Of a stretch of 47,743 nt of DNA, positions 41,140 through 47,743 are shown in pieces. Under the pieces are notes generated by a model. The model did no database searches. It saw only the letters and a program-made list of their open reading frames with translations, and was not told where the DNA came from. The DNA is from a virus. Both the position numbers and the translations under genes were made by a program. The stretch lies in IMG/VR virus record IMGVR_UViG_3300028025_001415, positions 1 through 47,743 of that record; one strand, 5' to 3'. How positions within the stretch are numbered: position 1 is the first letter of the stretch; each line of letters begins with the position of its first letter.

Positions 41140-41672
41140 AATTTTTCCTTTTCATCTAACGTATATACACTATCTAAGTGTTCATCAAAATAATAATTAG
41201 GAAGCAATTCTCTTGATTGCAGTTCTTCAAATAGAGCCATAACAACATTCTCACCAGCACGTTGTGTTAACATCGAACAAACGTTTATCATTTCAACTGT
41301 TGCATCGCTAGGGCAAAATGCAAGTCCAACTGCGTTTGCAATTCGCACATCAAAGATATCATCACCAACATAAACAACTTCGTCAGGAGTTACACTAAAG
41401 TCTCTACATATCTCATCTAAGAAATCTACTTTGTCTGTGTGTGTGCCGTTGCTTCTGTTTAGATAGAATGGTAAGTTTCGATTGTTTGCAATGTTTGCGT
41501 TGAAGCCATCACCAGAAAGAAAAGCAACTTCAATGCCTAACGCACGAAATCGCTTGATTGCAGTCCAGTCTTTATCGCAAAATGTTTTAAGTCTAACGGT
41601 GCCTTCTTTGTCATAGTATTTTCTACCATCTGTCATCACACCATCAATGTCAAGAAGAATAAGTTTAATCAT
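41136..41672 (-). CDS. KdsC-like HAD phosphatase
   Basis: HAD-superfamily phosphatase of the KDO-8-phosphate phosphatase (KdsC) type, lacking a cap domain. Motif I is LLDIDGVMTDG (nucleophile D8, acid D10), motif II AFLSGDG, the lysine lies in TDKVDFL, and motif III is VYVGDDIFDVRIANAVGLAF. Start at 41672 (MIKLILLD) because the longer frame overlaps WavE. Length 178, as in KdsC. In the cassette it could remove a phosphate from a sugar phosphate, for KDO-like or heptose-like sugars. Confidence 0.87.
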   Translation of the reverse strand: MIKLILLDIDGVMTDGRKYYDKEGTVRLKTFCDKDWTAIKRFRALGIEVAFLSGDGFNANIANNRNLPFYLNRSNGTHTDKVDFLDEICRDFSVTPDEVVYVGDDIFDVRIANAVGLAFCPSDATVEMINVCSMLTQRAGENVVMALFEELQSRELLPNYYFDEHLDSVYTLDEKEKF

Positions 41673-41673
41673 T

Positions 41674-42393
41674 TCAATTCGCCCAATACTCAGTATATGC
41701 TGTACCAACATGATAGTGATATTCGTTCAATCCGTGCTTAGGCCATGACATGCTTACTCTAGGAAAAGGAACGAAAACTCTATCTCTAATTTTATAATCT
41801 TTTTCAAGTGCTTCGTGTCTTCTTTCGCCACGGTCAACTAAAAACGTGAGTGGATCGTTTATATGTTCCCATATAGATGAATCAAATCTCGCATAGTAAT
41901 ACTGTCCGATATAAGTTTCTGCTCTTGTGTTATATGTATAATCTTGATTTGAGCCTCTTTCAATATCAAACGGAATATCAAACACTTTGACTACATCTTC
42001 TGTTCTACCCCAAAACACATGGTCTCTTGGATGATATGGAAACGCTTTGTACATTCCCATAACAAATACTTTACCATCTTCACGTTTATCGTTCTTCCAA
42101 TACTCATACATCAATGGCATGTCTCTAATGAGTTGGTCTGTTCTCATCTTAATGCAATACTTACTTTGCACTAACGCAAGCCCGTTCTTTGATGTATTGA
42201 TTTGAAGATTACGATTGCCTAATCCTCTAGGAGAAACTAGTTCGTTGAAGATAACGTTTACGTCATCTGGTATGTGTGAGTTTTCGTATGTAGAAAGTAT
42301 AATGTTTTCTACGAATGGAAGTTTTCTATATTCTTCAATGATTGTATTAGTGAATGGAGTGCATTCGCCTTGTAATACAATGTCAAATTTCAT
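41674..42393 (-). CDS. WavE-family polysaccharide synthesis protein
   Basis: Family named for Vibrio cholerae WavE of LPS core synthesis; probably a glycosyltransferase. Key parts: MKFDIVLQGECTPFTNTII, NIILSTYENSHIP, SPRGLGNRNLQINTSKNGLALVQSKYCIKMRTDQLI and MGMYKAFPYHPRDHVFWGRTEDVVKVF. The RTDQ segment may act like the DxD metal site. I chose the start at 42393 (MKFDIVL), which overlaps the upstream gene by 11 bp; the longer frame has a non-conserved extension. Length 239. Confidence 0.85.
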   Translation of the reverse strand: MKFDIVLQGECTPFTNTIIEEYRKLPFVENIILSTYENSHIPDDVNVIFNELVSPRGLGNRNLQINTSKNGLALVQSKYCIKMRTDQLIRDMPLMYEYWKNDKREDGKVFVMGMYKAFPYHPRDHVFWGRTEDVVKVFDIPFDIERGSNQDYTYNTRAETYIGQYYYARFDSSIWEHINDPLTFLVDRGERRHEALEKDYKIRDRVFVPFPRVSMSWPKHGLNEYHYHVGTAYTEYWAN

Positions 42394-43312
42394 CCACGAT
42401 TCGTTCATAGAATGACAATACAGTTTCTGCATTCCACTTGTCGTAGAATTCATTCAGAGGTTCAGCGCCAGCGGCAATGATATCTTTGATTGGAGTCTTA
42501 GTCAAATCGTTGAAGTCTCTACGCATATGCTTTAGAAAACTAGAATCATTTACACCAAATGGTTTACGTGATGCTAACGCTCTGTCTAGTGAACTGCTTA
42601 CACCATAAACGCTTGATGTTGAATACCAATAGAGATTGATATCGTTACCATTCAACCAACGAATCAAATCTTCTTTATCTAAGAATTCTTGATTGACATT
42701 GATTTGCACGTTTGGATTAGCAAGACTATGACACTCTTCAATCAATGAAGCGGAGAGTCTTCCACTAGCGTCAACAAATGCACCATTAGATACGTGCAGA
42801 TTCAGAATAACATCTTCAGTAAATTGTTCGTTGATTAGTTTAATAATCGCAGGCAGATTCTTTGTGACGTTACCAATACCACTTGTTCCAATCTTAATTG
42901 TTCCATTTGGCTTACTATATTGAATGTCATCATAGTACATAACTGGAGGTAATCCAGCATACTCATGCTCTTCAACTTTCATAGTTGGGTCAGTATACAC
43001 ATAAGAATCGATACCAGTAAACTTATCTACGTGTTCATGTCCAAATAAAACAATCTGTTTAATGCTTGTGTCATTTTTAATTGGGCGAGTGATACCATTG
43101 TTCAACCAACGTAGCGTTGCCGGATGATGATTGTAGATAATCGCATGTGGATTGCACATTTTAATCCAATCATCAAATTCTGTTTCATCATTTGTTGGAA
43201 GAAACTCGAATTGATATTTATTAGACGTTTTCAGAATGTCATAGAGTGATTCTGCATATTGATAGATGCCACACTCTTTTGTTGCACCTGTAACTAGAAG
43301 TACTTTTTTCAT
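42383..43312 (-). CDS. Putative GT-B glycosyltransferase
   Basis: A 309-residue protein with an N-terminal strand and glycine loop (KKVLLVTGATKECGIYQYAESLYDIL) and a C-terminal half resembling group 1 transferases: TIKIGTSGIGNVTKNLPAIIKLI, ILNLHVSNG, ININLYWY-like strand with SSVYGVSSSLDRALASRKPFGVNDSSFLKHM. The pattern of a Rossmann-like second domain and a final ALA.RKP.GV fits GT-B enzymes. Start at 43312 gives ATGA overlap with the gene before. Donor and acceptor unknown. Confidence 0.7.
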   Translation of the reverse strand: MKKVLLVTGATKECGIYQYAESLYDILKTSNKYQFEFLPTNDETEFDDWIKMCNPHAIIYNHHPATLRWLNNGITRPIKNDTSIKQIVLFGHEHVDKFTGIDSYVYTDPTMKVEEHEYAGLPPVMYYDDIQYSKPNGTIKIGTSGIGNVTKNLPAIIKLINEQFTEDVILNLHVSNGAFVDASGRLSASLIEECHSLANPNVQINVNQEFLDKEDLIRWLNGNDINLYWYSTSSVYGVSSSLDRALASRKPFGVNDSSFLKHMRRDFNDLTKTPIKDIIAAGAEPLNEFYDKWNAETVLSFYERIVDEI

Positions 43313-44295
43313 GTTGATTGTTTTGCCCAAGTCATTTGAAATTCTCTTGTTGGTTTTTTGTTGCCCGAAGAAAGTTCAAGTTCAGTATTAATTAGTGAAT
43401 TCAGAATACGAATTGCAATATCATTGTCTAGTGTATCGCTAAAATATGAATCGGCATAATATTCACCTTCACCCATCAAACAGTCTTTTAGTTTATGACT
43501 GAAACACATGAATGTTTTATTCGGATCGCCCATATTGAATTTAGTGTGTGCATATGTGAATGGACCACTATTCTTACCGACAATCAATTCTGCATGTTGA
43601 CTGATATATGAAATCTTGTTTAGACTACCAACAATCATAGGACCAAAGATAACATTACTTGCGTTCATGTCTCTAGTCTTTGTGCCACAGTATGTCACGT
43701 TAGGTAAATCAAAATCTAATTCATCAGTAACTAAGAATTCACAATCGTTATGCTCTGTTGCAAGTTGATAGATGATATCTCGCATGTCGCCCATGCTACT
43801 TTGTTCGCTTTGTTGTGGGCTATTGCAGAACAAGAACAGTCGTTTGTTATCAATACGTTTTAGATATTCGTCACATTCAGACAAGTCATAATGCTCCCAT
43901 TTAATCTGAGGCAAGTAATCTTCGAATGATTCACCAATCTCAACGTTCAATGCTTGATAAATTTCACGCCACAGGTTGTGCAACAACTTAAAGTTAGCAT
44001 GATCCTTTTCGCCCATGTACTTCGGAATCAAACATCCAGCCCATGTATTGATATAGATTGTTCTACCACCATCAACTTCTGGAACAACATCAACTAGAGT
44101 AAACATTCCTTTGCGAGGAATTTCATCTAGTGTCATGTGCTTGATTTTTAAGTCGCCAATGATATCTGGAAAGTTATTGTGTGCATAAGCAAATTCAATG
44201 TCAGGAAACATTTTAACAATTTCTCTGACATATTCTTTGCCTATGAAGCAATCACCATTTCTCCATTGATTGAAGAAAATTACTTTAGTTTTCAT
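43309..44295 (-). CDS. Putative heptosyltransferase-like (GT9-like) protein
   Basis: A 328-residue protein. KVIFFNQWRNGDCFIGKEYVREIVKMFPDIEFAYAH at the N-terminus is a Rossmann-type start where GT9 enzymes have a glycine-rich GDxL loop. The second half has RLFLFCNSPQQSEQSSMGDMRDIIYQLA, DCEFLVTD and KISYISQHAELIVGKNSGPFTYAHTKFN, close to the GT9 pattern of a nucleotide-sugar site (D.......S GP.H.A). It overlaps both neighbours by four bases. It may transfer a heptose or related sugar; this is inference. Confidence 0.6.
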   Translation of the reverse strand: MKTKVIFFNQWRNGDCFIGKEYVREIVKMFPDIEFAYAHNNFPDIIGDLKIKHMTLDEIPRKGMFTLVDVVPEVDGGRTIYINTWAGCLIPKYMGEKDHANFKLLHNLWREIYQALNVEIGESFEDYLPQIKWEHYDLSECDEYLKRIDNKRLFLFCNSPQQSEQSSMGDMRDIIYQLATEHNDCEFLVTDELDFDLPNVTYCGTKTRDMNASNVIFGPMIVGSLNKISYISQHAELIVGKNSGPFTYAHTKFNMGDPNKTFMCFSHKLKDCLMGEGEYYADSYFSDTLDNDIAIRILNSLINTELELSSGNKKPTREFQMTWAKQST

Positions 44296-45509
44296 TTAGA
44301 GATAATCTTAAATTCTGGACAAGGAACGATGAATGCACCACCACTATTCAAAAAGTCTTGTTCACGCTTTTCGAATTCATCAATGAAGTGCCATGGAAGA
44401 ACCAAAAGATAATCTGGCTTTGCTTTACGCATTTCGTCTTCGCTGATAATTGGAATGTTTGTGCCGATAGTCTTAAGACCAAACTTGTATGGGCTACGTT
44501 CTGCAATCGCAGTAATGTCTTTGCTATCTAATCCAAAGAATTGCAATAGTGTATTACCTTTAGTGCTTGCACCATAGCCATATACTGTCTTACCTTTTGA
44601 AACTGCATCTCTAACAAAAGAAACAACTTTAACTTTCAATGCATGTAAGTCTGCACCGAATCGTTCCCATGTCTCTGGATCAGAAATATCATTCTCTACT
44701 TTCTCATAGTACAAAATGCTATTGATTCTGAAGTCGCATACATCACGCAATGGTGCTGTTGCAAAGCTAGAAACTTCTGCAATGTCTTTCTGCAAATAGA
44801 TTCTGAAGCTACCGCCATTTGTATCATTCAAACTGCAATCAACAATTCTAAAACCATGCTGACCAAATAAAGTCTGAATGCTATTCAAGTCATAGTAGTA
44901 AACGTGTTCGTGACAGATGTTATCAAACGCCATCTGTTTAATCATTAACGGAGTATAACTCATCTGCAATACGAGAGTACCGTTGTCATGCAATACGTTG
45001 TATAAGTCTTTGACAAATGGATGTGGATCATCTAAGTCATAGAACATCGCAATGCAACTAATCACTTTTGCTTTCTTGTCGCCGTATCCAGTTTTCTTCC
45101 AAGCATCATAACTGAAATAGTCTTGAACAACTTTCGTTGCAACTTTAGAACTTTCTGCAAGATACGTATCATCTGCCGGATCAATACCAATCTTAATTAG
45201 ATTGTCTGGTACGTTACGCAATAGAGTACCATCATTACATGCAATATCAAGCCAAATGTCATTGTCTTTTAATTTAACTCTTGAAGTCACTTCAGCAACA
45301 ATGCCTTGTAACTCTTTAGTCATGCTTGCATTGATGCCGCTACGATACCAATACTGTCCCCACATTGTATCTGCTGGCGCTAGTCCATGAAGTCTAACTG
45401 CACCTAGTTTATTATCTAAGTGCAAGTCTAAACTGTATTTTTTTCGGGCTTCGCTTTCATCTTTAATGAAGTCGCTTACGTAGTGGTCACCAATTTCAAG
45501 TACTCTCAT
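44292..45509 (-). CDS. NDP-sugar C-methyltransferase-like protein
   Basis: SAM-dependent methyltransferase of the TylC3/Methyltransf_13-14 group. The SAM motif is DIWLDIACNDGTLL (about 84-97), followed by IGIDPADD. NICHEHVYYYDLNSIQTLF and NGGSFRIYL are typical of this family, and the C-terminal domain VYGYGASTKGNTLLQFFGL...ITAIAERSPYKFGLKTIGTNIPIIS is the characteristic Rossmann domain of sugar C-methyltransferases. The N-terminal zinc-binding CxxC part is absent. Length 405. Together with gmd, this suggests a branched or methylated deoxysugar. Confidence 0.85.
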   Translation of the reverse strand: MRVLEIGDHYVSDFIKDESEARKKYSLDLHLDNKLGAVRLHGLAPADTMWGQYWYRSGINASMTKELQGIVAEVTSRVKLKDNDIWLDIACNDGTLLRNVPDNLIKIGIDPADDTYLAESSKVATKVVQDYFSYDAWKKTGYGDKKAKVISCIAMFYDLDDPHPFVKDLYNVLHDNGTLVLQMSYTPLMIKQMAFDNICHEHVYYYDLNSIQTLFGQHGFRIVDCSLNDTNGGSFRIYLQKDIAEVSSFATAPLRDVCDFRINSILYYEKVENDISDPETWERFGADLHALKVKVVSFVRDAVSKGKTVYGYGASTKGNTLLQFFGLDSKDITAIAERSPYKFGLKTIGTNIPIISEDEMRKAKPDYLLVLPWHFIDEFEKREQDFLNSGGAFIVPCPEFKIISK

Positions 45510-45511
45510 AT

Positions 45512-45889
45512 TTAATCCTCATGTGATTTTTCTTCAACTAGTGCAGAATTGCAAAGAATGTTTATTTCTTTTTTGATTCTGCTTCTTTCATCATTCGTTT
45601 TATATATCTTTCTTGCAACATCAATAAATGCTGATTCAAAAAAGTTAGTCTTTTCGTAATGTCTAATGTCTTCTTCAAGAAACCATAAACGCAAATTGAC
45701 TTCCATCAATTGCTGTTGTTGTTCTAGCACATCTTTTTGTATTCTAACATATTCTATCAAAGAAGTCAATGCATCATGTTCTCTTTGAACATTAACTAGT
45801 TTTTCTTTGTCTTTAATCTGAGTGAGTTTGATTTTGAGAATGGTAATCTTATCTACAAGTTCACCAACACTTACTGGTATATTAATCAT
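45512..45889 (-). CDS. DUF6165-like protein of polysaccharide clusters
   Basis: A 125-residue protein beginning MINIPVSVGELVDKITILKIKLTQIKD, which matches a small family (DUF6165 type) usually found beside LPS or capsule genes. It has a long helix (LVNVQREHDALTSLIEYVRIQKDVLEQQQQLMEVNLRLWFLEEDIRHYE). The start at 45889 gives an ATGA overlap with the upstream gene; the longer open frame to 45916 is less likely. Biochemical role unknown. Confidence 0.75.
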   Translation of the reverse strand: MINIPVSVGELVDKITILKIKLTQIKDKEKLVNVQREHDALTSLIEYVRIQKDVLEQQQQLMEVNLRLWFLEEDIRHYEKTNFFESAFIDVARKIYKTNDERSRIKKEINILCNSALVEEKSHED

Positions 45890-46653
45890 CGTCTTAGAAT
45901 ATCCATCTCTGAACATTCCTCTCCATATTGAAGTTCAATCAATTTCAGCATCTCATTCGTATCGTTAGAGAGTCTGTGCCATTTTTCTTTTGGAATCCAA
46001 ATGTCTTCGTGTTCACCAAACACACCAACTAGCTTTTCAATCCCATCGTTAGAAGTATGTAGTGTCGCATAACCTTCAGCAACAAACCAAAACTCAGAAC
46101 GTTTCTCATGTTTCTGCATACTCAATGATTTGCCAGGCTCAACGTTTAACTCTTTTACTTTTAGAGTCTTACCTGTTTCATGTAGCACACGATAGTTGCC
46201 CCATTGTCTGTCTGTCTTTGGTGCTTTCCACTCTTCAAGAATCCATCGACTACTGTTTTGCTTATTCTGTCCGCCGACACCAAATACAAACTTCACTCTT
46301 GGATCATTTGCGTATGCATCTTGTTCAGGCACATTGGTGTGATTTCTATCTCCACCATTTGCAAAAATAATTTCGTCATTGGGATTTTCTTCTAGCAGAA
46401 TACGAATACAATCAACGCTATTGTTAGTGTCATCATTAAATGATAACGCTTCACTTACCATTGAAAGATTTGATATGATTGCAATGCGTTCTTGAATAGG
46501 CATAAATGCACGACCCTTCTTGCGAGAGAGCCATGCATCGCTATTCAAGCCGACAACTAATCTGTCGCCTAGTTGAGCCGCATCTTGAAAGTAAGAGATA
46601 TGTCCAGAATGTAGTGGATCAAATCCACCTGTTGCTAAAACAAGTTTTGTCAT
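45886..46653 (-). CDS. Fusion: cytidylyltransferase-like domain and mannose-6-phosphate isomerase II-type cupin
   Basis: Two-domain protein of 255 residues. Residues 1-140 are a nucleotidyltransferase of the HldE C-terminal/GCT type: ATGGFDPLHSGHISYF with HxGH at 15-18, GLNSDAWLSRKKGRAFMPIQERIAII and SSRWIL (134-139). Residues 148-255 are a cupin of the type found in ManC/AlgA C-termini: WGNYRVLHET, then QKHEKRSEFWFVAEGYA (H182, R185, E187). In ManC the partner is a GT-A nucleotidyltransferase, and HldE has a kinase, so this pairing is unusual. It lies between gmd and DUF6165. Confidence 0.88.
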   Translation of the reverse strand: MTKLVLATGGFDPLHSGHISYFQDAAQLGDRLVVGLNSDAWLSRKKGRAFMPIQERIAIISNLSMVSEALSFNDDTNNSVDCIRILLEENPNDEIIFANGGDRNHTNVPEQDAYANDPRVKFVFGVGGQNKQNSSRWILEEWKAPKTDRQWGNYRVLHETGKTLKVKELNVEPGKSLSMQKHEKRSEFWFVAEGYATLHTSNDGIEKLVGVFGEHEDIWIPKEKWHRLSNDTNEMLKLIELQYGEECSEMDILRR

Positions 46654-46655
46654 AA

Positions 46656-47672
46656 TTAATAATAATTTTCGTTATATTCAATACTACACATTTCGTGTAC
46701 TAAGTCTTTGAAAGAATATTTAGGCACCCAATTTAATGTCTGCTTTGCTTTTGTGCAGTCGCCAAGCAATGTGTTCACTTCAGCAGGACGATAGAATTCT
46801 TCAGACACCTCAATAAGTGTTTCACCAGTCTTCATATTGATACCAACTTCATCCAAGCCTTCGCCTAGCCATTCGATTTGAACACCAAGATAATCTGCAA
46901 CCATATCGCAGAAGTCTCTGACTGAATGTTGTTCACCACTAGAGATAACATAGTCATCTGATACATCCTGTTGCACTAAAAGATACATTGCTTCTACGTA
47001 ATCTTTAGCATGACCCCAATCTCTGAGTGCATCTAAGTTACCTAAACGTAATGGCTTTCTATCTCCCATCCATGCATTCATAAGCCCTTGTACAATTTTG
47101 CGTGTAACAAATTCAGGACCTCTACGTGGACTTTCGTGATTGAATAGAATACCATTGGATGCGTGAATGTCATAGCTTTCACGATAGTTAACAGTAATCC
47201 AATATGCATATAGTTTTGCAATTGCATATGGGCTACGTGGATAGAACGGAGTTTTTTCTGTTTGTGGTACTTGCTGAACCATGCCATACAATTCACTTGT
47301 TGATGCTTGATAAAATTTACATCTCTTATCTAAACTTCGGATTGTTTCTAACATAGTGAGTACGCTAATACCATTTACTTGTCCAGTAAATTCGGGCATT
47401 TGAAAACTTACGCCAACGTGTGACTGTGCGGCTAAGTTATATACTTCATCTGGTTGTGTTTTTACAATGATGTTTCGAACATTTGCAGTATCAGTTAAAT
47501 CGCTAACATGCAATTTGATATCATCTTTGATGTGTTCAATGTTTGTAGTATTGAAACCTGTGCTGAGTCTACGTGCAAGTCCATGAACTTCGTAGCCTTT
47601 ACTTAATAGAAGTTCCGCTAAGTAACTTCCATCTTGTCCTGTGATTCCCGTAATCAACGCAACTTTACTCAT
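46656..47672 (-). CDS. gmd: GDP-mannose 4,6-dehydratase
   Basis: Converts GDP-D-mannose to GDP-4-keto-6-deoxy-D-mannose, precursor of fucose, rhamnose, colitose and perosamine. Extended SDR: NADP site [15 protein letters not shown] (9-23), [29 protein letters not shown] (active T/S and E) and [15 protein letters not shown] with the YxxxK pair, plus [12 protein letters not shown] and FVTRKI of Gmd. Length 338 is usual (about 340-370). It overlaps the end of an upstream frame by 8 bases. First complete gene of the cassette in this window. Confidence 0.95.
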   Translation of the reverse strand: MSKVALITGITGQDGSYLAELLLSKGYEVHGLARRLSTGFNTTNIEHIKDDIKLHVSDLTDTANVRNIIVKTQPDEVYNLAAQSHVGVSFQMPEFTGQVNGISVLTMLETIRSLDKRCKFYQASTSELYGMVQQVPQTEKTPFYPRSPYAIAKLYAYWITVNYRESYDIHASNGILFNHESPRRGPEFVTRKIVQGLMNAWMGDRKPLRLGNLDALRDWGHAKDYVEAMYLLVQQDVSDDYVISSGEQHSVRDFCDMVADYLGVQIEWLGEGLDEVGINMKTGETLIEVSEEFYRPAEVNTLLGDCTKAKQTLNWVPKYSFKDLVHEMCSIEYNENYY

Positions 47673-47743
47673 ATATTCTTAAACTTTCATCAAATTCCCA
47701 AATTGTCATTATTAAATTTGTAGTATCAGATAGCACAAATCTG
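47665..47743 (-). CDS. C-terminal end of an upstream ORF (partial)
   Basis: A minus-strand frame enters from the right edge and ends at a TAA overlapping the gmd start (ATGAGTAA arrangement). The visible 25 residues end ...[18 protein letters not shown]. The overlap fits the coupled style of this cassette, but the stretch is short and an open frame of this length can occur by chance. Identity cannot be assigned. Confidence 0.4.
   Translation of the reverse strand, partial: RFVLSDTTNLIMTIWEFDESLRIYE

Overview
This window is part of the genome of a T4-like tailed phage (myovirus). The evidence is an almost unbroken set of T4-type morphogenesis genes: sheath gp18, terminase gp17 and gp16, neck gp15, gp14 and gp13, baseplate wedge gp8, gp7, gp6, gp25 and gp53, hub gp27, gp5 and gp26, tube cap gp48 and head-completion gp4. 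A T4-type 33-59-32 replication and late-transcription cluster follows. The DNA is AT-rich by eye, genes are tightly packed (gaps mostly under 70 bp), and no tRNA, insertion sequence or CRISPR array was seen. The large DUF4815 protein, the gp5 without a lysozyme domain and NATAAATA late promoters resemble marine and freshwater T4-like phages (cyanophage or pelagiphage type). No photosynthesis gene is present here, so the host cannot be named beyond a probable Gram-negative with surface polysaccharide.

Layout. (1) 1-28225, minus strand: virion genes in about five late operons. Most begin just after an NATAAATA motif in a short gap: gp48-gp53-gp27-kinase-small ORF-gp5; gp25-gp6-gp7; gp8-DUF4815-coiled coil-fiber-adhesin; gp13-14-15-16-17; gp18. 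A histone H1-like (Hc1) gene with its own sigma70-like promoter sits inside this block. (2) 28261-35854, plus strand: gp4, a conserved virion protein, a gp19/gp54-like tube protein, gp26, gp51, a holin-like membrane protein with FG repeats, and a 1474-residue tape-measure-like protein carrying an M23 peptidase domain. (3) 35911-38501, minus strand: SleB endolysin, a small ORF, gp33, gp59, a small ORF and gp32, with sigma70-type promoters in front and a strong terminator behind. (4) 38570-47743, minus strand: an overlapping cassette for surface-sugar synthesis (GDP-mannose dehydratase, two nucleotidyltransferase fusions, methyltransferase, glycosyltransferases, WavE, KdsC-like phosphatase, PfkB kinase, cupin, small GDPD-like protein).

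How the parts fit. The late genes build neck, tail and baseplate and depend on gp33, encoded here, to activate NATAAATA promoters. gp59 and gp32 serve DNA replication. SleB and the holin-like protein probably serve lysis, and the M23 domain in the tape-measure protein probably replaces the lysozyme missing from gp5 for cell-wall passage at entry. The sugar cassette contains isomerase, kinase, phosphatase and nucleotidyltransferase domains, the same step logic as bacterial NDP-heptose synthesis, plus transferases that could modify the host surface during infection.

The most interesting items are: a canonical -1 slippery sequence exactly in frame at the end of gp26 that would fuse it to gp51, just ahead of the tape-measure gene; a nucleotidyltransferase-RpiB fusion and a cytidylyltransferase-cupin fusion; and small beta modules that recur in the sheath, gp7, gp8 and DUF4815 proteins.
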